In this document: positions 52,016-60,483 of the stretch, piece by piece
Layout: every line of letters starts with the position of its first letter
How positions within the stretch are numbered: the stretch's first letter is position 1
Assembly: GCA_037138595.1 (NCBI GenBank)
Contig: JBAXIB010000016.1
Location: forward strand, 19,107 to 83,106
DNA: 64,000 nt
From: UBA4742 sp037138595
GTDB lineage: Bacteria > Actinomycetota > Acidimicrobiia > Acidimicrobiales > Acidimicrobilacustridaceae
Direction: 5' to 3'
The notes under the pieces: model-generated
The model's database searches: none
Seen by the model: only the letters and a program-made list of their open reading frames with translations
What the model was told of the DNA's origin: nothing
Translations under genes and position numbers: made by a program

Positions 52016-52744
52016 ATGATTAAGACTTCGAAGAAGGCGACTCAACGACGTGCGCTCGAGCTTCTTCAGGCGTCGGCCGATGCCGACGCCGAGGGATACG
52101 TTCATCTCCAGACAATCCCCTACCGTGGCCACCACCTTCTGACCGCTGCAGTTCTTGACGTGACGAACCCCGGTGATCGCGTGTTCGAAGGCGGTGTCTC
52201 ATCGGGGTATTTCGCGTCCGTGTTGGTGCGGGCCGGACTTCGTGTCGACGGCCATGAGCTGGATCCGAATGTCGCAGTACGCGCCCGCGAGGTTTGCGAC
52301 AACGTGTATGTCGGCGATCTCACTATCTTTGATCCTGAAGCCCTTGACGGCATGTACGACGTGCTGTTGTTCGGCGACACGCTTGAGCACCTGCCCGATC
52401 CAGCCCAAGTGCTCCGAGGGTTGAAAACAAAGTTGAGGCCGGGCGGAAGCCTGATCGTCAGCGTCCCCAATATTGCCAACTGGGCGATCCGTTTGTCGCT
52501 GCTCGCTGGCCGATTCAATTACACCGATCGAGGCATCCTGGATAGAACTCACCTGCGATTCTTCACCGTGCATACGTTGGCCGAAATGCTTGGCGACGCA
52601 GGATTCGAAGTGACTTCACTCGTCGGATCAATTCCTGTTCCCGGCGTGAATGGCCAAAGAATGGGTCGACTCACGCATCGCATCGGCAATGTGCGGCCAT
52701 CGATTGCCGCTTACGGTCTCATCGTGACGGCCAAAGCTCGCTGA
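52016..52744 (+). CDS. Class I SAM-dependent methyltransferase
   Basis: A 242-aa protein. VFEGGVSSGYFASVLV is an altered SAM-binding motif I, VDGHELDPNVAVRA holds the acidic residue that binds the ribose, YDVLLFGDTLEHLPDPAQVL and GGSLIVSVPNIANWAIRLSLL are later strands, and DRTHLRFFT is common in methyltransferases near glycan genes. The start ATG 52016 follows a TAAAGT box by 7 nt; a longer frame from 51797 would sit inside the GT2. Target unknown, probably a glycan or lipid carrier. Confidence 0.88.
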   Translation: MIKTSKKATQRRALELLQASADADAEGYVHLQTIPYRGHHLLTAAVLDVTNPGDRVFEGGVSSGYFASVLVRAGLRVDGHELDPNVAVRAREVCDNVYVGDLTIFDPEALDGMYDVLLFGDTLEHLPDPAQVLRGLKTKLRPGGSLIVSVPNIANWAIRLSLLAGRFNYTDRGILDRTHLRFFTVHTLAEMLGDAGFEVTSLVGSIPVPGVNGQRMGRLTHRIGNVRPSIAAYGLIVTAKAR

Positions 52745-52756
52745 CGCACTAAGCGG

Positions 52757-54079
52757 TCAGACCTCCATTGGGATGTCATTAATCGCATCAAGGAGATTGT
52801 CAGTCGTGGGTGCTGCCCCGCTGGCGATTGCTCGCCGAAGCAGAAACGCCATGGCCACCAGCGCAACCAGCGCCGCGCCCAAAAATGCAAGTTCAACGGT
52901 GAACAATGGATCGTTCCCGAACCCAACGATCGCCATCATCGCCACGACGCCCGCACCCCAACCAAACGCCACGTGAGCCGCCAAGCCCAGTGCGATGAGC
53001 GCCTGAGCCAACGTCATCGCGACGATAAAACATGCCGTCGCCGCGGCCAACATGCCGACCGTTTGCCGACTGACCACGAACTCAGGTCCGAAAATGAGTT
53101 TGATGAGTGATGGTCCAATCACGAGCACGACTACGACTCCGCCAGCGCCAATCGCGGTAACGGCGAGCACCATACGGCGAATCCCTGCGTTGAATTCGTC
53201 AAATTTTCGCGCGACGGCCAATGCCGCCAGTGCGGGCAGCAACACCGCTTGCAACGCCTGAAACAAAAACAACGGGACGCGAGCGACCAAGAGTGCGGCC
53301 GTGAAGATGCCGACTTCGGCCGCTTGGTCTGGTCCAGCAAGGAACTGAAGCACTACCGGTGACGCATTAATCAAGGTCTGGGCCAGCAACGCTGCCGCCA
53401 AAAGCTTCCCAAGGCCAGCGGCAAGTTCACGCCAGGCAACATCCGGTTGCGCCAACGAATGATCGCGCCGCCACCAAAGGGCTGGAACTGCTACCACAAG
53501 CGGCGCTAGCCCTAATGCGAGTCCAATTGGCCCCGCGGTACGCACGCCTGAGGCGAGTAAGACAATGCAACATGCCAAGCGCACGAGTGCTTCACCGCCG
53601 AGAAACGTCCCGTATCGACCGAACCGCCCCAATCCGGACAAGATGCCCTCGGTCCAATTGGCGATGAGATATCCAGTCGCTCCCGCCAGCAGGCCGACAA
53701 CGAGGAGCCCCTGACCACTGAACAGTCGGTCGGTCAGTGCCGGCGCCGCAATTGTGATTGCGATGGAAAGCACCGCGACCAACATGATGCCGAGCGCTAA
53801 CGACCGGCGGATGATCGAAGTTCCACCCAGGCCAGCGACACGCCTTCCAACTAGTCGGCGGCTGACTTCTTGTTCGAACGGCAGGAAGACTCCGCCGATC
53901 AAGAAAACCAGCGACCACAGAACCGCCAAACTGCCGTACTCACTTGGCCCCAGCACCCGAGCTGAAATGACCAAGTAGCAATAAGACGCGATTCCGGTAA
54001 CCGCCAAACCTATGCCAACGGGGATCGTTCCGGTCGGAAGCGAGATGCGACCAGACCGCTCAGATGGAGACATAGCCAT
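52757..54079 (-). CDS. Lipopolysaccharide/oligosaccharide flippase (Wzx-like, MOP superfamily)
   Basis: A 440-aa membrane protein with about 12 hydrophobic segments. The N-terminal SARVLGPSEYGSLAVLWSLVFL is the typical opening of polysaccharide-biosynthesis (MOP/MATE-fold) transporters; a similar pattern appears in the middle of the protein. It would flip undecaprenyl-linked repeat units. Having both this and Wzm/Wzt in one region suggests two export routes or two glycans. A GGGAGAG site lies about 10 nt before the ATG, so this gene has a leader. It is 95 nt downstream of the GT2 gene on the same strand. Confidence 0.87.
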   Translation of the reverse strand: MAMSPSERSGRISLPTGTIPVGIGLAVTGIASYCYLVISARVLGPSEYGSLAVLWSLVFLIGGVFLPFEQEVSRRLVGRRVAGLGGTSIIRRSLALGIMLVAVLSIAITIAAPALTDRLFSGQGLLVVGLLAGATGYLIANWTEGILSGLGRFGRYGTFLGGEALVRLACCIVLLASGVRTAGPIGLALGLAPLVVAVPALWWRRDHSLAQPDVAWRELAAGLGKLLAAALLAQTLINASPVVLQFLAGPDQAAEVGIFTAALLVARVPLFLFQALQAVLLPALAALAVARKFDEFNAGIRRMVLAVTAIGAGGVVVVLVIGPSLIKLIFGPEFVVSRQTVGMLAAATACFIVAMTLAQALIALGLAAHVAFGWGAGVVAMMAIVGFGNDPLFTVELAFLGAALVALVAMAFLLRRAIASGAAPTTDNLLDAINDIPMEV

Positions 54080-54174
54080 TCTCTAGTCTCTCCCAGCGTG
54101 CGTCGCTCATTGGGGAGGGTCGGTCCGGCGAATAGGCGCACCATTTCGCCACGAAGCCACACCGATGAATCGAT

Positions 54175-55188
54175 TCAGGAGCGGCCGATCCATTGCGTTA
54201 GCTGCGCCATGGGCACGGTTCGCCGTTGGCGAATGTGGCGCCGTTCGAGCAACGCGGCCGGCACCAATCGCAAGAACCCAACATAAGCGCGCAATCGGAT
54301 TCTCACCGTCGTCAGATCAAGACGTGACTTGGTCGAACGAGATGAAGTTACTGCCGAGCGCAAGTATGACAACGTCGTCAGGGGGTGACGGTACGCCGCG
54401 CTCCATGCGAGTGCACGCGGAGCATTCTTGACCAACACCACGAGGCGATTACGTTCGTTGAAATACTGGAACACTTCGCTACCGGTTCCAGTACTGGCGG
54501 CATGCAAATGCAAGACCATTGAGGTCGGTTCATATCGATACCGCCAGCCGCGGCTTTGACCACGCCATGCCAGATCAGTGTCCTCGTAATAAAGAAACAA
54601 TCGAGAATCGAACAATCCAACATCAGCCAGATAGCTCGGTCGCAACAACACGCTGCCACCACACCAAGTAAAGATCTCTGCCGGTTCGTCGAATTGTCCG
54701 GTGTCGGGTTGGCCAAATCCCCGGTCAGCACCGCTCCCATCGGCGAGAACGATCCCGCCGACATTGTTGATGATGTTTCGGCCATCATCCGTGGATCGTT
54801 CGGCAAATACGATTTTTGACTGCACCGCGCCGAGCCCGCTGTCATCGTCAAGTGCCTGAACCAACGGGTCAAGCCAATGGGGTTCGACGAATGCATCGTT
54901 GTTCAACAATGCGACGTAATCGACATCAGCCAAGTCAGTGAGCGCCAAGTTATTGGCAACAAATCCGAGATTTGAACCGGTCTCTCGAATAGTGACCTCC
55001 GGGTGCTCGACTCGCATCGTCGCCACACTGTTATCGGCAGAGGCGTTGTCAAGGACAACGACCTCTACGTCATGGACGGTCTCGATTGCCGCCAGCGCAT
55101 CAAGGCATTTCATGACGGCGGCACCACCGTTGAAGTTCACGATGATCACGCGGATCCGGCGTTGCGGCCCAGGCGGGATACTCGTCAT
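54175..55188 (-). CDS. Glycosyltransferase family 2, rhamnosyltransferase-like
   Basis: A 337-aa enzyme: IRVIIVNFNGGAAVMKCLDAL, VVVLDNASADNS, GSNLGFVANNLAL, ALLNNDAFVEPHWLDPLV and LFLYYEDTDLAWRGQSRGW, the full set of WbbL-type GT2 marks, followed by FNERNRLVVLVKNAPRAL. A rhamnosyl donor is plausible because rmlD and rmlB lie directly upstream in the same operon (25-nt gap to rmlD). The acceptor cannot be read. Confidence 0.9.
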   Translation of the reverse strand: MTSIPPGPQRRIRVIIVNFNGGAAVMKCLDALAAIETVHDVEVVVLDNASADNSVATMRVEHPEVTIRETGSNLGFVANNLALTDLADVDYVALLNNDAFVEPHWLDPLVQALDDDSGLGAVQSKIVFAERSTDDGRNIINNVGGIVLADGSGADRGFGQPDTGQFDEPAEIFTWCGGSVLLRPSYLADVGLFDSRLFLYYEDTDLAWRGQSRGWRYRYEPTSMVLHLHAASTGTGSEVFQYFNERNRLVVLVKNAPRALAWSAAYRHPLTTLSYLRSAVTSSRSTKSRLDLTTVRIRLRAYVGFLRLVPAALLERRHIRQRRTVPMAQLTQWIGRS

Positions 55189-55213
55189 GTTCGCATCATC
55201 GCCCGAGGCGCAC

Positions 55214-56056
55214 TCAGGTTGCCAGGATCCTTTTCACGAGCCGACCAAGCGGTTCGTGAAAATCGGAGGCCAGCGGGAGTCCACCAAGTCGAAGCGCAGC
55301 GTTGTCCAATACCGAATTCGCGGGTCGCGGCGCAGGACGCGCTGGTTTCAGGTCAGCAGTCGACACGGGATTAACTCGAGCAGCGTCCAAGCCGGCGGCT
55401 TCCAGCACCGCCTGGGCAAACTCGTACCAACTGACTGCACCCTGGTTGGTCACATGGAACAAACCCGCTCGCCGTTCGACAACAAGGCGGCGGACCACCC
55501 GTGCGAGATCATCAGCAAAGGTCGGATGCCCACGTTGGTCGCTCACAAACGACAATGAGTCGTGTTCATTTGCGAGCCGCAATATGGTTTTGACCATGTT
55601 CGCTCCGTGAAAACCGCTCACCCACGATGTGCGCACAATGGTGTCGGAAGTTCCGAGTTCGCGTTCGCCGCCCAGTTTTGAGCGTCCATACACCGAGGTC
55701 GGATTCGTGTCATCCCATTCGGTATACGGCGCAGTCTTGGTGCCATCAAAGACGTAATCGGTCGACAGGTGACACACCCATGCTCCGGCAAAGCGAGCCG
55801 CATCGGCAATGTGTCGAACGGCTAGTGCGTTTATGGCCCATGCCTTATCGATTTCAGATTCACACAGGTCAACGGCAGTAAAGGCTGCGCTATTGACGAT
55901 CACGTCGGGTTGTTTCGATGCAACAAATCCTACAACAGCATCTCGATCGGTTACGTCGAGTTCGCTATGGCCTGCGGCAATTACATCATGATCAGAAAAA
56001 ACGTCGACCAACTCGCGACCGACCTGGCCACCTGCTCCGGTAATAAGAATACGCAT
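55214..56056 (-). CDS. rmlD: dTDP-4-dehydrorhamnose reductase
   Basis: A 280-aa NAD(P)H-dependent SDR reducing dTDP-4-keto-L-rhamnose to dTDP-L-rhamnose, the last step of the pathway. MRILITGAGGQVGRELVDVF, NSAAFTAVDLCE, HLSTDYVFDG and the catalytic YGRSK are diagnostic. The ATG at 56056 begins directly at the nucleotide-binding strand with GAGG about 13 nt upstream; the frame to 56266 would overlap rmlB. It lies 40 nt after rmlB and 25 nt before the GT2. Confidence 0.95.
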   Translation of the reverse strand: MRILITGAGGQVGRELVDVFSDHDVIAAGHSELDVTDRDAVVGFVASKQPDVIVNSAAFTAVDLCESEIDKAWAINALAVRHIADAARFAGAWVCHLSTDYVFDGTKTAPYTEWDDTNPTSVYGRSKLGGERELGTSDTIVRTSWVSGFHGANMVKTILRLANEHDSLSFVSDQRGHPTFADDLARVVRRLVVERRAGLFHVTNQGAVSWYEFAQAVLEAAGLDAARVNPVSTADLKPARPAPRPANSVLDNAALRLGGLPLASDFHEPLGRLVKRILAT

Positions 56057-56096
56057 CAGGAGTGCCTCGTCATAGTGGTCATTCGGGCGGTGCTCA

Positions 56097-57053
56097 TCAA
56101 TTTCCCCTGAGCGGTTCCCACCACCAACGATTCTCCCGATACCAAGCAACCGTTTCTTCGAGTGCTTCGTCGAGTGAACGCTGTCGATGCCATCCCAACT
56201 CAGTGATCTTTGCGATGTCAACCGAATAGCGCCGATCGTGTCCAAGCCGATCAGGGACGTAATCAATCATCTCATCACCAACACCCAATAGGCCCAAAAT
56301 TTTGTCGACGAGCACACGATTGGGCGTTTCATTGCCAGCACCAATGTTGTAAATCTCGCCAGGGGTGCCTCTCTCGAGCACTAAGTGCACGGCGGCGCAG
56401 TGATCATCGACATACAGCCAATCTCGCTCGTTAAGTCCGTCGCCATAAAGCGGAATGTGTCGACCGTCGAGCACGTTGGTCGTAAACAACGGGATCGCCT
56501 TTTCCGGATATTGGTATGGCCCGAAGTTATTGGTGCATCGGGTGACCATGACCGGCGTGCCGTAGGTTTGGTAATACGACAGGGCGATCAGGTCGCTTCC
56601 TGCCTTTGACGCCGAGTAAGGCGAACGAGGTTCGAGTGGGTCGGACTCACGAGACGAACCAACTTCAACCGAGCCGTACACTTCATCGGTCCCGATATGA
56701 ATGACGCGGTCAATCTCGAGTGCGCGGGCCGTGTCAACCACAACGTTGGTTCCAAAACAATTGGCATTCACGAAATCGTCTGGTCCCAATATCGATCGAT
56801 CGACATGACTCTCGGCCGCAAAGTGCACGACCGCATCATGACCAGCCATGGATTGCTCAAGTGTGGCGCGGTCGGTGATGTTTCCTTTCACGAATCGGAA
56901 CCGAGGGCTGTCATCCACATCGCGCAACGTCGAAAGGTTGCCGGCATAGGTCAATGCGTCAAATACCGTGACTTCGTCATCGCTATGAGCCAACACGTGT
57001 CGCACGTAATTCGAACCGATGAAGCCGGCAGCGCCGGTAACAAAAAGCTTCAT
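56097..57053 (-). CDS. rmlB: dTDP-glucose 4,6-dehydratase
   Basis: A 318-aa SDR enzyme making dTDP-4-keto-6-deoxyglucose. It shows KLFVTGAAGFIGSNYVRHV, HFAAESHVDRSI, IGTDEVYGS with the catalytic YSASKAGSDL, and NNFGPYQYPEKAIPLF, all RmlB marks. The start is ATG 57053 (an ATG at 57059 is possible). A GATAAT box lies 4 nt upstream of ATG 57053, giving a classical-looking -10 with a very short or no leader. It is the first gene of rmlB-rmlD-GT2 and is divergent from the DUF2142 gene. Confidence 0.96.
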   Translation of the reverse strand: MKLFVTGAAGFIGSNYVRHVLAHSDDEVTVFDALTYAGNLSTLRDVDDSPRFRFVKGNITDRATLEQSMAGHDAVVHFAAESHVDRSILGPDDFVNANCFGTNVVVDTARALEIDRVIHIGTDEVYGSVEVGSSRESDPLEPRSPYSASKAGSDLIALSYYQTYGTPVMVTRCTNNFGPYQYPEKAIPLFTTNVLDGRHIPLYGDGLNERDWLYVDDHCAAVHLVLERGTPGEIYNIGAGNETPNRVLVDKILGLLGVGDEMIDYVPDRLGHDRRYSVDIAKITELGWHRQRSLDEALEETVAWYRENRWWWEPLRGN

Positions 57054-57132
57054 AACCATTATCTTCGCAGACGACGCCACACGACAGCGAAAATGCTCAA
57101 TAGTCATTCCATGGCCACCGAAACCATCGGAG

Positions 57133-57138
57133 TACCAT
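57133..57138 (+). promoter_or_regulatory. Possible -10 hexamer TACCAT upstream of the second DUF2142 gene
   Basis: TACCAT is followed by 12 nt and then the ATG at 57151. The spacing is longer than in the other cases (6-10 nt), giving a leader of a few nucleotides. Weak support. Confidence 0.3.
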
Positions 57139-57150
57139 CAAGCGATCCCC

Positions 57151-58698
57151 ATGCTTGATCTGGAAGTACCTCCTCAACCCCAGCTTCGGCTCCGTCGGTT
57201 CGCTAGCAGTTTTTTGTTGATCCTGGCTTGCGTTGCCTCTTGGTCACTAGCCATGCCGCTTTTCAGCGCACCAGATGAAGGCGCACACATCGTCCGGGCC
57301 TACGCCGTTGTCCATGGCGAACAGTCGCACCCCGACTTGGCTACCGGCGGATCGGCATTCTACGTTCCTGCAGAGATCGTCCACGGCGGGAACAACGACG
57401 ACCCATGCTTCGCCGGCAACCCCAATCAGCCTGCCTCATGCATGGACCTTCAATCTGACGGCCCTCAACACTCGGTTGACTCATCAGCCATCGGGTACCC
57501 ACCGTTTTACTATTTCATTGTCGGTTGGCCCACCTTGTTGACCTCGGGGCTCAAGTCGCTGTATCTGATCCGTCTCGTCGGCGCATTGGTGGTTGCATTG
57601 CTCATCGCACTAGGACTTGAAAGCGTTGTCCGATTGCGACGCCCAGCGCCACTGCTGCTTGCGGCCACCGTCGCCATTACGCCTGCCGTGTTGTATTTCG
57701 GTGCGATGGCTACGCCTTCGGGCATCACTATCGCCGCCGCGTTCGCGGTATGGACTGCCGGCATGTTCTTGGCACGTTCGAAAAAGCTTGACCGCATCGG
57801 ATGGGCTGCAGCGCGATTTGGATTTCCGTTGTGCCTCTTTCTTTTATTGCGTCGCGATGCAGTTTTTTGGGCCGTTCTCGTCATCGCGACCATCGCAGTG
57901 CTCATCCCTCGTGATCGATGGCGACTGCTACTTCGCGCTCGACCATTGTGGGCCTGGGCCGTTGCCTGCGCCGTGTGCGCCGGGATACAGCTACTCATAG
58001 CGGGAGCCGAAACGGGAAGTTCAGTAGCCGGCCAAGTTGGCTCCACTGGTGGAGACTTTTGGCGTGCAGTAGCTGACGCGTCGTGGTTAGCCCAACAGAT
58101 TCAAGGGGGAATTCTCGGCTGGCTCGACGTGAATTTACCCTTCCCCGTGCTCTTCATCTTTGTAGTGAGCACCGGGTTCTTGGTCATCAGTGCAATTGGA
58201 TTTTCTGGGCGAAGGGTCAGCCTTGCGCTGCTCGGCATGACGTTGGCAATCGTTACGATCCCCCTGCTGCTCGGAACAGTCCGCTGGCCATACTTGCAAG
58301 GTCGGTACCTGTTGCCGTTCACTGTTGGCCTGCCGCTTGTTGCTGGGCTAGGCCTCTCCGAAGCACTCAAGGGTCGGTTGGCGCCAAGACGTTTTCTTTG
58401 GCTACTCATGCCGCTAGTGGCCTTCGCTCAAATCGCCGCGTTCGCCCAAGCCATGCGTCGCTATGTCTCGGGCGCGACTGCCGAATGGTGGATTTTTTCG
58501 CGACCGCAATGGAGTCCGCCGGCAGCAAGTCCGACGGTGTTCGTGCTTTTTTACATCGTCGCTATCGCTGCGCTTTTTGGGTGGCTGTATTACTTGGCCA
58601 TTCGCACGCCGACTGCAGATCACGAATCGGCGACAGAAGACGAATCGACCGCATCAGAACGGCAACGCGCCGCGACGGTGGGACTGCCTATTCAGTAG
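57151..58698 (+). CDS. DUF2142 family polytopic membrane protein
   Basis: A 515-aa membrane protein with about ten hydrophobic segments. After TM1 comes FSAPDEGAHIVRAYAVVHGE, the DUF2142 signature with its acidic DE pair, then a cysteine-containing extracytoplasmic loop (DDPCFAGNPNQPASCMD) that may hold a disulfide, and PPFYYFIVG. It resembles GT-C enzymes that use polyprenyl-phosphate sugars; the reaction is unknown. The C-terminus is acidic and soluble. The start ATG 57151 is chosen; a longer frame would overlap rmlB. It ends 1 nt from the rmlC end (convergent). Confidence 0.87.
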   Translation: MLDLEVPPQPQLRLRRFASSFLLILACVASWSLAMPLFSAPDEGAHIVRAYAVVHGEQSHPDLATGGSAFYVPAEIVHGGNNDDPCFAGNPNQPASCMDLQSDGPQHSVDSSAIGYPPFYYFIVGWPTLLTSGLKSLYLIRLVGALVVALLIALGLESVVRLRRPAPLLLAATVAITPAVLYFGAMATPSGITIAAAFAVWTAGMFLARSKKLDRIGWAAARFGFPLCLFLLLRRDAVFWAVLVIATIAVLIPRDRWRLLLRARPLWAWAVACAVCAGIQLLIAGAETGSSVAGQVGSTGGDFWRAVADASWLAQQIQGGILGWLDVNLPFPVLFIFVVSTGFLVISAIGFSGRRVSLALLGMTLAIVTIPLLLGTVRWPYLQGRYLLPFTVGLPLVAGLGLSEALKGRLAPRRFLWLLMPLVAFAQIAAFAQAMRRYVSGATAEWWIFSRPQWSPPAASPTVFVLFYIVAIAALFGWLYYLAIRTPTADHESATEDESTASERQRAATVGLPIQ

Positions 58699-58699
58699 G

Positions 58700-59266
58700 T
58701 CAGGGCCGCAACTGATAATGCGGTTGCCACTGGGGATCAAGATTGTCCCGGCCCGGGTTTTGCTGATCGCGTTGAGACAAAATCGGGTCGGTGAGTCCCC
58801 AATCGGCAACGACGGCAGGGTCATCCCACTTCACGCCAAGTTCATCGGCCGGGTTGTAATAACTATCGACGAGATAGGTGATCGTCATGTCCGTCAGCGC
58901 GGCAAACCCATGAGCGACTCCCGGCGGGATGAAGATACCTCGGTGACTGTGGCTACCATCAGGCTGCCGCCCAAGATCGATAGATAACGTTGCACGGTCC
59001 GTGGGTGAACCCGTTCGCAAGTCATGGAGCACGACTCGGGCCGTCCCATAGGGGACATACCAAAAATCGGCTTGATGGAGATGATAATGAAGGCCGACAA
59101 TCGCGCCGGCTTGACGGTCTCCGCGATTGCCCTGCACCATCTCTCGCCCTTGCGGAAACCACTCGCGCCGGTAGGTCTCGACGAAGTAACCGCGCTCGTC
59201 GCCGTGGATCGAGGGATCAGCAATAAAAACGCCGGCAATGATGTCGGATTCGGTAATGGATTCCAT
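58700..59266 (-). CDS. rmlC: dTDP-4-dehydrorhamnose 3,5-epimerase (divergent RmlC)
   Basis: A 188-aa cupin-fold epimerase. The typical opening of RmlC (GVFIADPSIHGDERGYFVETY) and the later RGIFIPPGVAHGFAAL are present. The central active-site segment reads VGLHYHLHQADFWYVPYGTA, which differs from the usual RGLHYQ form, so a 3- or 5-only epimerase is possible. Start ATG 59266 lies 8 nt after a TAGCTT box. rmlA ends 34 nt upstream of this start codon region on the same strand. Confidence 0.88.
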   Translation of the reverse strand: MESITESDIIAGVFIADPSIHGDERGYFVETYRREWFPQGREMVQGNRGDRQAGAIVGLHYHLHQADFWYVPYGTARVVLHDLRTGSPTDRATLSIDLGRQPDGSHSHRGIFIPPGVAHGFAALTDMTITYLVDSYYNPADELGVKWDDPAVVADWGLTDPILSQRDQQNPGRDNLDPQWQPHYQLRP

Positions 59267-59274
59267 GGGTATCG

Positions 59275-59280
59275 AAGCTA
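59275..59280 (-). promoter_or_regulatory. Putative -10 hexamer TAGCTT, leaderless promoter of rmlC
   Basis: TAGCTT on the minus strand, 8 nt before the ATG at 59266, in the gap after rmlA. It allows rmlC to be expressed independently of rmlA. Confidence 0.5.
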
Positions 59281-59299
59281 GCCGAAGCTCACTGAGTCG

Positions 59300-60406
59300 C
59301 TATTCGAGATCAATGCTGCAGTGATCGCCAACCATGAGCCGAGTCGCACGTGGCCGAACATGTGAGCGGCCAACCTCAACAAATTTCCCAATGAGTGAAT
59401 CAGTCAGACGCGGTACTGAGTTGATTTGGCTGTGTTCAAGCACCACTGAGTGTTCGATTTCCGAATCAATAATCTCGCAGTCATTTGCAACTGCAGTAAA
59501 GGGCCCGATGTAACTGTTCACCACCCGGGTATTTGATCCAATGATCGCCGGACCGCGCACCATCGAACCGATAATGATTGCGCCTTGTTCAATGACCACT
59601 CGGCCATCAATCTGAGAGTCGGCATCGACCGAACCATCGTTACGAGGCTCCAGTGTGTCGAGCACTCGACGGTTGCTCTCGAGCAATGGATCTTTCTTTC
59701 CCGTATCGAGCCACCAGCCTTCGACAACTTCGTGACGAACTCGGTCGCCCCGGTCGATGAGCCACTGAATTGCATCAGTAATTTCGAGTTCACCACGCGG
59801 CGACGGTTGGATCGCTGACACAGCATCAAAAATGGTTGAGGTAAACAGGTAGACGCCAACAAGCGCGAGGTCCGAAGGTGGGTGCTCGGGTTTTTCGACC
59901 AGTCGCACAACCTCACCGTTGACGTCGACTTCGGCCACTCCAAATCGTTGCGGGTCGGGAACATGACACAGCAGTATCTGCGCCGATGGTGGTGCTTCTG
60001 CTCCAGCGAGCGTCGGCTCAGCACTTCGCTGTTGATCTTGCACAAATTCGTCGATGAAGCCGACTAATCCTTGCTGGAGCATGTTGTCGCCCAGATACAT
60101 CACGAAATCGTCACCATCTAGGAAATCGCTCGCGATGAGCACGCAATGAGCAAGACCCAGGGGCGCATCTTGCGGGATATAGGTCACGTCCACTCCCCAC
60201 GCGGAACCGTCACCCACTGCCGCCATGATCTCAGCTTGGGTATCACCCACGATGATTCCGATTTCGGTGATACCGGCTTCAACCATGTCCTCGATCCCAT
60301 AAAACAGAATCGGCTTGTTGGCCACTGGGACCAATTGCTTGGCGCTGGTATGGGTAATGGGCCGAAGCCGAGTTCCGGCACCGCCTGACAAAATGAGACC
60401 TTTCAT
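59300..60406 (-). CDS. rmlA: Glucose-1-phosphate thymidylyltransferase, long form
   Basis: A 368-aa nucleotidyltransferase making dTDP-glucose from glucose-1-phosphate and dTTP. MKGLILSGGAGTRLRPITHT is the pyrophosphorylase motif, YLGDNML the metal site, and WWLDTGKKDPLLESNRRVL a long-form RmlA mark. The last 110 residues form a left-handed beta-helix (repeats such as IIGSMVRGPAIIGSNTRVV). A TAGACA hexamer lies 7 nt before the ATG, an imperfect leaderless match. The frame to 60511 is an artefact overlapping the GH25 gene. Confidence 0.93.
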   Translation of the reverse strand: MKGLILSGGAGTRLRPITHTSAKQLVPVANKPILFYGIEDMVEAGITEIGIIVGDTQAEIMAAVGDGSAWGVDVTYIPQDAPLGLAHCVLIASDFLDGDDFVMYLGDNMLQQGLVGFIDEFVQDQQRSAEPTLAGAEAPPSAQILLCHVPDPQRFGVAEVDVNGEVVRLVEKPEHPPSDLALVGVYLFTSTIFDAVSAIQPSPRGELEITDAIQWLIDRGDRVRHEVVEGWWLDTGKKDPLLESNRRVLDTLEPRNDGSVDADSQIDGRVVIEQGAIIIGSMVRGPAIIGSNTRVVNSYIGPFTAVANDCEIIDSEIEHSVVLEHSQINSVPRLTDSLIGKFVEVGRSHVRPRATRLMVGDHCSIDLE

Positions 60407-60483
60407 GGCAGGGTGTCTACCACTGCTGCCGATGCCATCGCCTCCTAGTGCATCGGCTGGCCCGTTCGATTGGACCCGATGTA

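Noticed and set aside
54166..54177. Perfect 12-bp palindrome TGAATCGATTCA at the end of the GT2 gene
   Set aside because: It spans the stop codon, has no loop to form a hairpin and no neighbouring promoter; chance is the simplest reading.
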